Source: Noviherbaspirillum aerium | Lineage (GTDB): Bacteria; Pseudomonadota; Gammaproteobacteria; Burkholderiales; Burkholderiaceae_D | Direction of reading: 5' to 3' | DNA: 64,000 nt | NCBI RefSeq assembly: GCF_008929045.1 | Contig: NZ_VFAH01000023.1 | Coordinates: 1 to 64,000, forward strand | Shown: one piece after another, positions 36,720-45,225 of the stretch | How positions within the stretch are numbered: the first letter of the stretch is position 1 | Layout of the letters: every line of letters begins with the position of its first letter | The notes under the pieces: model-generated | Told to the model about the DNA's origin: nothing | Seen by the model: only the letters and a program-made list of their open reading frames with translations | The model's database searches: none | Position numbers and translations under genes: made by a program

Positions 36720-38030
36720 ATGAAACCCATCAAAGTTGGTCTGTTAGGCATCGGTACCGTTGGTTCCGGCACATTCAATGTCCTCAAGCGCAATCAGGAG
36801 GAAATTACCCGCCGTGCCGGCCGCAGCATTCAGATTACGATGGTGGCGGATCTCAATACCGAGCGGGCGAAGGAACTGACCAATGGCGAATGCGAAGTCG
36901 TCAATGATGCCAACCTGGTGGTCAACAATCCCGATATCGATATCGTCATCGAACTCATCGGCGGCTACGGCATTGCACGCGATCTCGTCATGAAAGCGAT
37001 TGCCAACGGCAAGCATGTGGTCACCGCCAACAAGGCGCTGCTGGCCACGCACGGCAATGAAATCTTCAGGGCGGCGCAGGAGAAGGGAGTGATGGTCGCG
37101 TTCGAAGCGGCGGTCGCCGGCGGCATCCCCATCATCAAGGCGCTGCGCGAAGGCCTGACGGCCAACCGCATCCAGTGGCTGGCCGGCATCATCAATGGCA
37201 CGACCAACTTCATCCTGTCCGAGATGCGAGACAAGGGCCTGGACTTCGATGTCGTGCTCAAGGAAGCGCAGCGCCTCGGCTATGCGGAAGCGGATCCGAC
37301 CTTCGATATCGAAGGCGTCGACGCCGCCCACAAGGCCACCATCATGTCGGCCATCGCTTTCGGCATCCCGGTGCAGTTCGACAAGGCGCACGTAGAAGGC
37401 ATCACCAAGCTGCAGGCCACCGACATCCGCTATGCCGAGCAGCTCGGCTACCGCATCAAGCTGCTCGGCATCGCCAAGCGCACACCACAAGGTATCGAAC
37501 TGCGCGTGCATCCGACCCTGATTCCCGCCAAGCGCCTGATCGCCAATGTGGAAGGCGCGATGAACGCAGTACTGGTGCACGGCGATGCGGTCGGTGCAAC
37601 GCTCTATTACGGCAAGGGCGCGGGCTCGGAACCCACGGCATCTGCGGTGATCGCCGACCTGGTCGACATCACGCGCCTTGCTACTGCGGATCCGGAGCAT
37701 CGCGTGCCGCACCTGGCCTTCCAGCCGAATGCGATGAACGACACGCCGATTCTGCCCATGTCGGAAGTCACAACCAGCTATTACCTGCGCATGCAGGTCG
37801 ACGATCAGCCCGGCGTGCTGGCCGATATCACCCGCATTCTCGCCGATTCGACCATCTCCATCGATGCAATGCTGCAGAAGGAGCCGGAAGAGGGCGATAC
37901 CCGCGCCGATATCATCATGCTGACTCACCAGACGCAGGAAAAGAACGTGGAAGCAGCGATCGCGAAGATCGAAGCCTTGTCCACGGTAGTTGGCCAGGTC
38001 ACGAAGATTCGCCTTGAGCAGCTAAGCTAA
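36720..38030 (+). CDS. hom: Homoserine dehydrogenase
   Basis: This enzyme reduces aspartate semialdehyde to homoserine, feeding threonine and methionine synthesis. The 436-residue product has the N-terminal NAD(P) loop GLLGIGTVGSGTF, the catalytic core (ANKALLATHG, AAVAGGIPIIKALREG, GIINGTTNFILSEM, EADPTFDIEGVDAAHK) and a C-terminal ACT domain (DDQPGVLADITRILAD) for threonine feedback control. A good terminator follows. Normally thrC comes next; here a kbl-tdh insert lies between. Confidence 0.97.
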   Translation: MKPIKVGLLGIGTVGSGTFNVLKRNQEEITRRAGRSIQITMVADLNTERAKELTNGECEVVNDANLVVNNPDIDIVIELIGGYGIARDLVMKAIANGKHVVTANKALLATHGNEIFRAAQEKGVMVAFEAAVAGGIPIIKALREGLTANRIQWLAGIINGTTNFILSEMRDKGLDFDVVLKEAQRLGYAEADPTFDIEGVDAAHKATIMSAIAFGIPVQFDKAHVEGITKLQATDIRYAEQLGYRIKLLGIAKRTPQGIELRVHPTLIPAKRLIANVEGAMNAVLVHGDAVGATLYYGKGAGSEPTASAVIADLVDITRLATADPEHRVPHLAFQPNAMNDTPILPMSEVTTSYYLRMQVDDQPGVLADITRILADSTISIDAMLQKEPEEGDTRADIIMLTHQTQEKNVEAAIAKIEALSTVVGQVTKIRLEQLS

Positions 38031-38063
38031 TCAGTTCCGCTTCCTGCGCGGCAGTGATGAAAG

Positions 38064-38089
38064 AAAGCGCCCGTTTTCGGGCGCTTTTT
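38064..38089 (+). terminator. Terminator of hom
   Basis: Stem AAAGCGCCCG / CGGGCGCTTT with a TTTT loop and a T run, 33 nt after the hom stop. It separates hom from the downstream threonine-degradation unit. Confidence 0.9.
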
Positions 38090-38141
38090 CTTTGTATTGG
38101 CCGGCTTTCTTGCGTCCGCGTCATGGACGGACTTTTGCAAT

Positions 38142-38717
38142 TCAGCGGTGTATCACCACGAGCATCGCCTTGGCTTCCTCTTCTCCGCAATTGCGGATGG
38201 CATGCGGCCGGTCGGCGGCATAACGGGCGGTTCCCCCCGTCTTGAGCATCCTCGAGGTTCCATCCACTTCCACTTCCACGCTGCCGGTGATCAACGTCAG
38301 ATGCTCCATGGTGCCGGGATCATGCGGGTTCGACTTGAGCATGCCCTGCGGGGCCAAGGTCAGTTCATACCATTCAAATTTCCCCGCCAGATCCATCGGC
38401 CCCAGGATGCGCAGCACATAACCGGAATGGTGGCCGGGAAGAGTAGGCATTTCATGCGGTTCCAGCACGTGCACGGCTTCCGGTGCGTCGGAATCGGTTG
38501 ACAGCAATTCACCGATGCCGACATTCAAAGCATTCGCCAGGCGCCATGCAACGGCAATGGTCGGGTTGGCTTTTTCACGCTCAATCTGCGACAGCATTGA
38601 TTTCGAAACGCCGGCGGCACGAGACAAGTCGTCCAGGGTCAAACCTCTTTTCAGCCGCAGTTTTTGCAGCATGGCGCCAACTTCAGGCGGCGTACCGGGA
38701 GTACCGACATTTTTCAT
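38142..38717 (-). CDS. XRE-family regulator with C-terminal cupin domain
   Basis: This 191-residue regulator has an N-terminal helix-turn-helix (LQKLRLKRGLTLDDLSRAAGVSKSMLSQIEREKANPTI, about residues 16-55) and a C-terminal cupin (EHLTLITGSVEVEVDGTSRML, ADRPHAIRNCGEE) that probably senses a small molecule. It is divergent from kbl-tdh, and three TTC-N8-GAA sites fill the space between. It therefore probably controls threonine degradation and itself; the ligand might be threonine, glycine or a related compound, which is inference. Confidence 0.9.
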   Translation of the reverse strand: MKNVGTPGTPPEVGAMLQKLRLKRGLTLDDLSRAAGVSKSMLSQIEREKANPTIAVAWRLANALNVGIGELLSTDSDAPEAVHVLEPHEMPTLPGHHSGYVLRILGPMDLAGKFEWYELTLAPQGMLKSNPHDPGTMEHLTLITGSVEVEVDGTSRMLKTGGTARYAADRPHAIRNCGEEEAKAMLVVIHR

Positions 38718-38753
38718 TGGATGTATTGCAAAGTGTGAAGGAGGTAGATAATA

Positions 38754-38806
38754 TTCAATATATTGAACATGAGTTCTTTATATCGAATATGATTCGGTTT
38801 ATTGAA
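38754..38806. promoter_or_regulatory. Three phased TTC-N8-GAA operator sites
   Basis: TTCAATATATTGAA (38754-38767, a perfect palindrome), TTCTTTATATCGAA (38774-38787) and TTCGGTTTATTGAA (38793-38806) are spaced 20 and 19 bp apart, i.e. close to two helical turns. They lie in the AT-rich gap between the XRE-cupin gene and kbl and are the best candidates for its binding sites. Confidence 0.72.
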
Positions 38807-38881
38807 CATGATCCTAACAGATAGCCGGCAAGCCGAGGCAATGAATTTGCATGCTCGCTATTAACACTGGATGGAGGAGTG

Positions 38882-40090
38882 ATGGCTTCGGATATGCAAC
38901 GGAAAGCATTCTACGAGCAGCTTGCGAACGGGCTCGACGGCTTGCGCGAACAGGGGCTCTACAAGCCGGAGCGCGTCATTGCTTCAAGGCAGGGCGCCGA
39001 AGTGGTCTGCGACGACGGCCGCAAGCTGATCAATCTCTGTGCAAACAACTACCTTGGCCTGTCGGGCGACGAAGCCATGGTACGCGCCGCCGTCGAGGCC
39101 ACCGAGAAATACGGCTACGGCCTGTCTTCGGTCCGCTTCATCTGCGGCACGCAGACAGTGCACAAGGAACTGGAGCATGCCTTGTCGGATTTTCTCGGCA
39201 CCGAGGACACGATCCTGTACGCGGCGGCTTTCGATGCCAACGGCGGCGTGTTCGAACCCCTGTTCGATGAGCAGGATGCCATCATTTCCGACGCGCTCAA
39301 CCACGCCTCCATCATCGACGGCATACGCCTGTGCAAGGCGGCCCGCTACCGTTACCAGCATAACGACATGGCCGACCTCGAAGCCCAACTGCAGGCGGCT
39401 GCCGGAAAGCGCCACAAGGTCATCGTCACCGACGGCGTTTTCTCCATGGACGGCACCATCGCCCAGCTCGACAGGATTTGCGACCTTGCCGACCGCTACG
39501 GCGCGCTGGTCATGATCGACGAGTGCCATGCTTCGGGCTTCATGGGCAAGACCGGGCGCGGGACGCATGAACATCACGGCGTGATGGGGCGCATCGACAT
39601 CATCACCGGGACGCTGGGCAAGGCGCTCGGCGGCGCCATGGGCGGCTTTACCTCGGGACGCAGGGAAGTGATCCAGACCTTGCGCCAGAAATCCCGGCCT
39701 TATCTGTTTTCGAATTCGCTGGCTCCGGCCATCGCCGGCGCGTCGCTCGAGGTGCTCGGGCGCCTGTCCGCGTCCACCGAACTGCGTGATCGCCTGCATG
39801 CCAATACCGCCTATTTCCGCGCCGCCATCAGCGAAAGCGGCTTCACCATCAAGCCGGGCACGCATCCGGTGGTGCCGGTGATGCTGTTCGATGCGCCGCT
39901 GGCGCAGAAATTCGCCCAGCGGCTGTATGAGCTTGGCGTGCTCGTCACTGGCTTCTTCTACCCGGTGGTGCCGATGGGGCAGGCAAGGGTGCGGGTCCAG
40001 CTGTCGGCGGCGCATACCCGCGAACAGCTCGACAAGGCGCTGGCCGCCTTCCGCCAGGCCGGGCAGGAACTTGGACTGTTGAACAATTAA
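38882..40090 (+). CDS. kbl: 2-amino-3-ketobutyrate CoA ligase (glycine C-acetyltransferase)
   Basis: Kbl splits 2-amino-3-ketobutyrate with CoA into glycine and acetyl-CoA, the second step of threonine breakdown. The 402-residue PLP enzyme shows [66 protein letters not shown] and the PLP Lys in [16 protein letters not shown] 38882 follows GGAGG at 4 nt; a GTG one codon earlier is too close. It is followed 19 nt later by tdh, and regulated probably by the divergent XRE-cupin protein. Confidence 0.96.
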   Translation: MASDMQRKAFYEQLANGLDGLREQGLYKPERVIASRQGAEVVCDDGRKLINLCANNYLGLSGDEAMVRAAVEATEKYGYGLSSVRFICGTQTVHKELEHALSDFLGTEDTILYAAAFDANGGVFEPLFDEQDAIISDALNHASIIDGIRLCKAARYRYQHNDMADLEAQLQAAAGKRHKVIVTDGVFSMDGTIAQLDRICDLADRYGALVMIDECHASGFMGKTGRGTHEHHGVMGRIDIITGTLGKALGGAMGGFTSGRREVIQTLRQKSRPYLFSNSLAPAIAGASLEVLGRLSASTELRDRLHANTAYFRAAISESGFTIKPGTHPVVPVMLFDAPLAQKFAQRLYELGVLVTGFFYPVVPMGQARVRVQLSAAHTREQLDKALAAFRQAGQELGLLNN

Positions 40091-40109
40091 GGAATCGAGG
40101 AGCAGGGCA

Positions 40110-41078
40110 ATGGAAAGAATTCTGGTCATCGGCGCCAACGGGCAAATCGGCAGTGAACTGGTGGAGGCGCTTGTCTCGCAGCATGGGGAAGACAATGTGA
40201 TTGCGGCCGATATCGGTCCCGCCAGCCTGTTCGGCGCCACACGTTACGAGACGCTGGATGTGCTCGATGCCGCGCGGCTTGCGCAGGCAGTGGAAACCCA
40301 CCGGATCACCCAGGTGTACCAGCTGGCGGCGCTGCTTTCCGTGACCGGCGAACAGGCGCCGCTCAAGGCCTGGACGCTGAACATGAACGGCCTGCTGAAC
40401 ATCCTTGAACTGGCGCGCGAGCGCACCGCTGCCGGCAAGCCGCTGAAGGTTTTCTGGCCGTCGTCGATCGCCGCCTTCGGTCCGCACACGCCGGCGGTCG
40501 ACACGCCGCAGCTCGCGGTCATGGATCCGACCACGATCTACGGCATCAGCAAGCAGGCCGGCGAGCGCCTTTGCGAATATTATTTCAGCAAGTTCGGCGT
40601 CGATGTGCGCAGCATCCGTTACCCGGGCATCATCAGCCACAAGTCGCCGCCCGGCGGCGGCACCACCGATTACGCGATCGCCATCTTTCATGCCGCCAAG
40701 CGCGGGGAGTGCTATTCCTGCTATCTCGGCCCGGAAACCACGCTGCCGATGATCTACATGCCGGATGCCATCCGGGCTACCATCGAATTGATGGATGCGC
40801 CCGCGGAACAGATCCGGGTGCGCTCCGCCTACAATGTTGCCGGACTGAGCTTTTCGCCCCGCGAGCTGGCGGAGGAAATCCGCCGCCAGTTGCCGGAATT
40901 CGAACTCCGTTATCAGCCCGACCACCGCCAGGCCATTGCCGACACGTGGCCGCACAGCCTGGACGATACCTATGCGCGGGCCGACTGGGGCTGGAAAGCC
41001 CGGATCGGCCTGCGCGAACTGGTCACGGACATGCTTTTGCATGTGCCTCCGGCAAGGGAATTGCACCACGCGGCATGA
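40110..41078 (+). CDS. tdh: SDR-type L-threonine 3-dehydrogenase
   Basis: This 322-residue extended short-chain dehydrogenase/epimerase oxidises L-threonine to 2-amino-3-ketobutyrate. The Rossmann loop is VIGANGQIGSEL, the Tyr-x3-Lys catalytic pair is in YGISKQAGER, and IRYPGIISHKSPPGGGTTDYA and TLPMIYMPDAI match the NAD-epimerase-like threonine dehydrogenases known from animals and some bacteria such as Cupriavidus, rather than the zinc-dependent E. coli Tdh. Coupling to kbl strongly supports the function. Confidence 0.9.
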   Translation: MERILVIGANGQIGSELVEALVSQHGEDNVIAADIGPASLFGATRYETLDVLDAARLAQAVETHRITQVYQLAALLSVTGEQAPLKAWTLNMNGLLNILELARERTAAGKPLKVFWPSSIAAFGPHTPAVDTPQLAVMDPTTIYGISKQAGERLCEYYFSKFGVDVRSIRYPGIISHKSPPGGGTTDYAIAIFHAAKRGECYSCYLGPETTLPMIYMPDAIRATIELMDAPAEQIRVRSAYNVAGLSFSPRELAEEIRRQLPEFELRYQPDHRQAIADTWPHSLDDTYARADWGWKARIGLRELVTDMLLHVPPARELHHAA

Positions 41079-41191
41079 GTGCGCTGCCCGCGGTGCGAAA
41101 CGCGGGCGACTGGGGAGGGGACGGCAGTTATAATGGCGGACGAACGGCAATTCAGTGCAGCACGTCCCGATTACCAATCTTTCAATAGCTT

Positions 41192-42652
41192 ATGCAATAC
41201 GTCTCCACTCGCGGCCAATCGCCGGCCCAGTCTTTCTCCCAGATCCTCCTCGGCGGCCTTGCCCCTGACGGCGGCCTCTACCTGCCCGTCGAATATCCCA
41301 GGGTCAGCGGCGCCGAACTCGATGCCTGGCGCAAACTGTCCTATGCCGACCTCGCATTCGAAGTGCTGAAAAAGTTCGCGACCGACATTCCGGAAGCCGA
41401 CCTCAAGGCGCTGGCCCACAAGACCTATACCGCCGACGTCTACCGCAATGTCCGCGAAGGCGAGGACGCCGCGCAGATCACGCCGCTGCGCACGCTGGAA
41501 GACAAGGACGGCCGCAAGCTGGTATTGCAGGCGCTGTCCAACGGCCCGACGCTGGCCTTCAAGGACATGGCGATGCAGTTGCTGGGCAACCTGTTCGAAT
41601 ATGCGCTGGCGAAGCAGAATGCCGAGCTCAACATTTTCGGCGCGACATCCGGCGACACCGGCAGCGCGGCAGAATACGCAATGCGCGGCAAGAAGGGCAT
41701 CCGCGTATTCATGCTGTCGCCGCACAAGAAGATGAGCGCGTTCCAGACCGCGCAGATGTTCAGCCTGCAGGACCCCAACATCTTCAACATTGCCGTCGAA
41801 GGCGTGTTCGACGACTGCCAGGACATGGTCAAGGCCGTCTCCAACGACCTCGAATTCAAGGCCCGCCAGAAGATCGGCACGGTCAACTCCATCAACTGGG
41901 CGCGCGTCGTGGCGCAGGTGGTCTACTACATCCGCGGCTACCTGAGCGCGACGACCAGCAACGACCAGAAAGTTTCGTTTACCGTCCCTTCCGGCAATTT
42001 CGGCAATATCTGCGCCGGACATATTGCGCGCATGATGGGCGTGCCGATCGATACCCTGGTCGCGGCCACCAACGAGAACGACGTGCTCGACGAATTCTTC
42101 CGCACCGGCGTCTACCGGGTGCGCAAGGCGTCCGAAACCTATCATACGACCAGCCCAAGCATGGACATCAGCAAGGCGTCCAACTTCGAGCGCTTCATCT
42201 TCGACCTGCTGGGCCGCGACGCCGAACGGGTGCGTGCATTGTTCAAGCGGGTCGATTCCCATGGCGGCTTCGATTTGTCGGGCAAGCCGGGCAGCGATGG
42301 CGACGAGTTCGCGAAGGCCGGTGCCTACGGTTTCGTTTCCGGCAAATCGGTGCATGCCGATCGCGTGGCGACCATCCGCGACGTGCAGGCGAAGTACGGC
42401 GTGACTGTCGATACCCATACCGCCGACGGCATCAAGGTGGCGCGCGAGTATCTGAAGCCGGGCATACCCATGATCGTGCTGGAGACAGCGTTGCCGGCCA
42501 AGTTCAATGAGACAATCCGCGAAGCGCTGGGCCGGGATGCCGAGCGTCCGGCCGGTTTCGAAAACATCGAGGCATTGCCCCAGCGTTATGAGGTAATGGG
42601 TTCGGATGTGGAGAAGATGAAGGCATTCATCGCCAGGCATACCGGCCTGTGA
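41192..42652 (+). CDS. thrC: Threonine synthase
   Basis: ThrC converts phosphohomoserine to threonine. The 486-residue PLP enzyme is of the longer type: N-terminal MQYVSTRGQSPAQSFSQILL, PLP Lys in GPTLAFKDMAMQLLGN, NIFGATSGDTGSAAEYA (phosphate loop), SGNFGNICAGHIARMMG and the C-terminal LETALPAKFNETIREALG. A TATAAT stands at 41129-41134, so thrC probably has its own promoter despite following tdh by 113 nt. The usual upstream neighbour, hom, is separated by the kbl-tdh block. Confidence 0.97.
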   Translation: MQYVSTRGQSPAQSFSQILLGGLAPDGGLYLPVEYPRVSGAELDAWRKLSYADLAFEVLKKFATDIPEADLKALAHKTYTADVYRNVREGEDAAQITPLRTLEDKDGRKLVLQALSNGPTLAFKDMAMQLLGNLFEYALAKQNAELNIFGATSGDTGSAAEYAMRGKKGIRVFMLSPHKKMSAFQTAQMFSLQDPNIFNIAVEGVFDDCQDMVKAVSNDLEFKARQKIGTVNSINWARVVAQVVYYIRGYLSATTSNDQKVSFTVPSGNFGNICAGHIARMMGVPIDTLVAATNENDVLDEFFRTGVYRVRKASETYHTTSPSMDISKASNFERFIFDLLGRDAERVRALFKRVDSHGGFDLSGKPGSDGDEFAKAGAYGFVSGKSVHADRVATIRDVQAKYGVTVDTHTADGIKVAREYLKPGIPMIVLETALPAKFNETIREALGRDAERPAGFENIEALPQRYEVMGSDVEKMKAFIARHTGL

Positions 42653-42711
42653 TCCCCGGCCAATGCCTGCCGTGCAACTGCGTAACTGCGTAACGTCAAC
42701 CTTGACCGCAC

Positions 42712-43941
42712 ATGACTGAAAAGAAAGCCATGTTGAGCGCCGCCGAGGCGCTCGATTTCCTGCTCTCCGCCGCGCGGACTATCGCGGAGTCGGAGACCGT
42801 TTCCACGCTGGAAGCGAACGGCCGCATACTCGCGACGGCGCAGAGTTCGACGATCAACGTGCCGCCGATGGACAATACCCAGATGGATGGCTACGCGGTG
42901 CGTTCCGCCGAGTGCGCAGGCGGGGCGGCAAGCTTTAGCGTGTCGCAGCGCATTCCGGCCGGCGTGGTCGGCGAGGCGCTGCAGGCGGGAACGATCGCGC
43001 GCATCTTCACCGGCGCGATGATTCCCGCAGGTGCCGATGCGGTCGTCATGCAGGAGCAATGCGAAGTCGATCCGGCTTCCGGCAGGGTGACCGTCAGGCA
43101 TGCGCCGCAGCCGGGGGAATGGATACGCCGCACCGGCGAAGATATCCGTGCCGGCAGTGTCATCCTTGAAGCGGGTACCCGCCTGCGCGCGCAGGAGCTG
43201 GGCCTCGCCGCTTCGGTCGGACTGGCGACGCTGCCGGTGTTGCGCAAGCCGCGCGTCGCCGTCTTCTTCACCGGCGATGAACTGGCGATGCCGGGCGAGC
43301 CGCTGAAACCGGGCGCCATCTACAACTCCAACCGTTTCACCCTGCGCGGCCTGCTGGAAAACCTCGGCTGCGAATTCACCGACTTCGGTATCGTGCCCGA
43401 TACGCTCGAGGCCACGCGCGATACCCTGCGCCAGGCAGCGGGCGGGCATGACCTGATCATCACGTCCGGCGGCGTGTCGGTCGGCGAGGAAGATCACATC
43501 AAGCCGGCGGTCGAGGCGGAAGGGCGCCTGAACATGTGGCAGATCGCCATCAAGCCGGGCAAGCCGCTCGCCTTCGGAGAGGTCAACCGCCCCGGCGGCA
43601 CCGCCTATTTCCTCGGCCTGCCGGGCAATCCGGTATCGAGCTTCATCACCTTCATGCTGTTCGTCAGGCCGTTCATCTTGCGGCTGCAGGGAGTCGCTTC
43701 CGTTACCCCGAAGTCCTATGCGATGCGCGCCGATTTCGCCTGGACCAAGGCCGATCGCAGGAATGAGTTCCTGCGCGCGCGCATCAATGCCACCGGCGGC
43801 CTCGACCTGTTCCCGAACCAGAGTTCGGCGGTGCTGACGTCGACCGTCTGGGGCGACGGCATCATCGACAATCCGCCCGGGCAGACGATTGCGCCGGGCG
43901 ATACCGTGCGTTTCATTCCCTTCAACGAATTGCTCCATTAA
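42712..43941 (+). CDS. moeA: Molybdopterin molybdotransferase MoeA
   Basis: MoeA inserts molybdate into adenylated molybdopterin. The 409-residue product shows PPMDNTQMDGYAVRSAE (domain I/II), RIFTGAMIPAGADAVVMQE, GEWIRRTGEDIRAG, the MoCF core VAVFFTGDELAMPGEPLKPG and TSGGVSVGEEDHIKPAV, and FLGLPGNPVSSFITF. Domain IV follows at the C-terminus. It leads the moeA-moaD-moaE set, with 9- and 6-nt gaps. Confidence 0.96.
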   Translation: MTEKKAMLSAAEALDFLLSAARTIAESETVSTLEANGRILATAQSSTINVPPMDNTQMDGYAVRSAECAGGAASFSVSQRIPAGVVGEALQAGTIARIFTGAMIPAGADAVVMQEQCEVDPASGRVTVRHAPQPGEWIRRTGEDIRAGSVILEAGTRLRAQELGLAASVGLATLPVLRKPRVAVFFTGDELAMPGEPLKPGAIYNSNRFTLRGLLENLGCEFTDFGIVPDTLEATRDTLRQAAGGHDLIITSGGVSVGEEDHIKPAVEAEGRLNMWQIAIKPGKPLAFGEVNRPGGTAYFLGLPGNPVSSFITFMLFVRPFILRLQGVASVTPKSYAMRADFAWTKADRRNEFLRARINATGGLDLFPNQSSAVLTSTVWGDGIIDNPPGQTIAPGDTVRFIPFNELLH

Positions 43942-43950
43942 ACTCAAGCC

Positions 43951-44208
43951 ATGCAGATCCAGCTTCGTTTCTTCGCCAGCGTCAGGGAAGCCGTGGGAAC
44001 CGGCCAGGAATCGGTATCGCTTCCGGTCGAGGTGCGTACTGTCGGCGATGTGCGCGCCTACCTGCGCAGCCGCGGCGGCGCCTGGGCGGAAGCGCTCGCT
44101 GAAGGCAGGGCGTTGCGCATGGCGTGCGACCAGCAGATGACGGATGCCGCCACGCCGATCAGCGAAGGCTGCGAAGTGGCGTTCTTTCCTCCTGTCACAG
44201 GCGGCTAG
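43951..44208 (+). CDS. moaD: Molybdopterin synthase small subunit MoaD
   Basis: MoaD is the ubiquitin-like sulfur carrier for molybdopterin synthase. The 85-residue product has the beta-grasp opening MQIQLRFFASVREAVGTGQE and ends in Gly-Gly (FFPPVTGG), where the thiocarboxylate is formed. It sits 9 nt after moeA and 6 nt before moaE, its synthase partner. Confidence 0.95.
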   Translation: MQIQLRFFASVREAVGTGQESVSLPVEVRTVGDVRAYLRSRGGAWAEALAEGRALRMACDQQMTDAATPISEGCEVAFFPPVTGG

Positions 44209-44214
44209 CGCATC

Positions 44215-44694
44215 ATGCCGATCCGAGTCCAGACCGAGGATTTCGACCTCAGCACGGAAATCGCCAAGCTGCGTGCCGGCCAGCCCCAGGTCGGCGCGGT
44301 GGCGACTTTCATCGGTACCGTACGAGACATCAACGACGGAGCCGGCGTCAGCGAGATGGAACTGGAGCATTATCCTGGCATGACTGAAAAGGCGCTGGAA
44401 GACATCGTCGCCCAGGCCAGGAGCCGCTGGAACATCATCGATGCGCTGGTCATTCACCGTGTCGGCCCGCTCAAGCCGCTGGACCAGATCGTACTGGTGG
44501 CGGTGACTTCCAGGCATCGCGGCGAATCATTCGCCGCCTGTGAATTCATCATGGATTTCCTCAAGACCCAGGCGCCGTTCTGGAAAAAGGAACAGACGCC
44601 GAATGGCGCACGCTGGGTGGATGCCCGGGTCACCGACGACAAGGCTCTCGCAAAATGGGGCGTTGCTTCCGATAACGCAGGCCCCGCGGCATGA
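44215..44694 (+). CDS. moaE: Molybdopterin synthase catalytic subunit MoaE
   Basis: MoaE converts cyclic pyranopterin monophosphate to molybdopterin with sulfur from MoaD. The 159-residue product contains [77 protein letters not shown]-type core (conserved Lys residues). Its stop overlaps the crcB start as ATGA. Confidence 0.96.
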   Translation: MPIRVQTEDFDLSTEIAKLRAGQPQVGAVATFIGTVRDINDGAGVSEMELEHYPGMTEKALEDIVAQARSRWNIIDALVIHRVGPLKPLDQIVLVAVTSRHRGESFAACEFIMDFLKTQAPFWKKEQTPNGARWVDARVTDDKALAKWGVASDNAGPAA

Positions 44695-45065
44695 GCTGGC
44701 TCGCCGTCGGTTTGGGTGCCGCGATCGGCGCGTGGCTGCGCTGGGGGCTGGCGCTCCGGCTGAACGGCGCGGTGGCCGCCTTGCCCCTGGGAACGCTGGT
44801 CGCCAACCTTGGCGGCGGCTACCTGATCGGACTCGCCGTCGGCTTTTTTGCAAACCATCCCGCTCTTTCACCCGAATGGCGCTTGTTCGCGGTCACCGGC
44901 TTTCTCGGCGGACTGACCACGTTTTCCACGTTTTCCGCCGAATCGATGGCCTTGCTGCAGCGCGGCGACTATGCCTGGGCATTAGGGCATTCGGCGCTGC
45001 ATTTGATCGGATCGGTTGCCTGCTGCATCGCCGGTTTCGGCACTTATCGCGCCCTTGCCGGCTAG
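44691..45065 (+). CDS. crcB: Fluoride channel CrcB (Fluc)
   Basis: This 124-residue membrane protein is a dual-topology fluoride channel subunit with four hydrophobic helices. Signatures are [28 protein letters not shown] and [17 protein letters not shown] (central Na and fluoride path). Its start overlaps the moaE stop (ATGA), so it is translationally coupled to molybdopterin genes. No fluoride riboswitch motif is seen directly before it. Its TAG stop (45063-45065) is the left CTAG end of a palindromic repeat. Confidence 0.93.
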   Translation: MSWLAVGLGAAIGAWLRWGLALRLNGAVAALPLGTLVANLGGGYLIGLAVGFFANHPALSPEWRLFAVTGFLGGLTTFSTFSAESMALLQRGDYAWALGHSALHLIGSVACCIAGFGTYRALAG

Positions 45066-45225
45066 AGCGTTTTCGCCCTGACCGGTCTAGTCGAGGCCGA
45101 GTCAGATTGCCGCTGGAACAAGGCGTGACGACGCGACATAGCCAAGCCATGGCAAGGAGTCACAACGCAGTGCCGGCGGCTATCTGTCCGGGATCGGCAG
45201 GCAGGTCAGGGTAAAACCGCTCTAG
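45062..45225. repeat. Dispersed CTAG palindromic repeat, full 164-bp copy
   Basis: This is the reference copy. The ends are CTAGAGCG and CGCTCTAG, and the outer ~50 nt of both sides are imperfect reverse complements (shared CCCTGACC, AGAT, GCCGC). The inner part has a CCAAGCCATGGC hairpin. It exactly fills the gap between convergent crcB and the next gene, and both stop codons (TAG) lie in its terminal CTAG. Other copies: 16081, 28375 and 51350. Confidence 0.92.

Noticed and set aside
41171-42640. A 489-codon minus-strand frame over thrC
   Set aside because: Antisense shadow; thrC on the plus strand has all family motifs.
42586-44517. A 643-codon minus-strand frame over moeA, moaD and moaE
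   Set aside because: Shadow of three well-conserved molybdopterin genes; composition typical of antisense frames.
44600-44691. Fluoride riboswitch before crcB
   Set aside because: The region is moaE coding sequence, and the conserved fluoride aptamer core was not seen.
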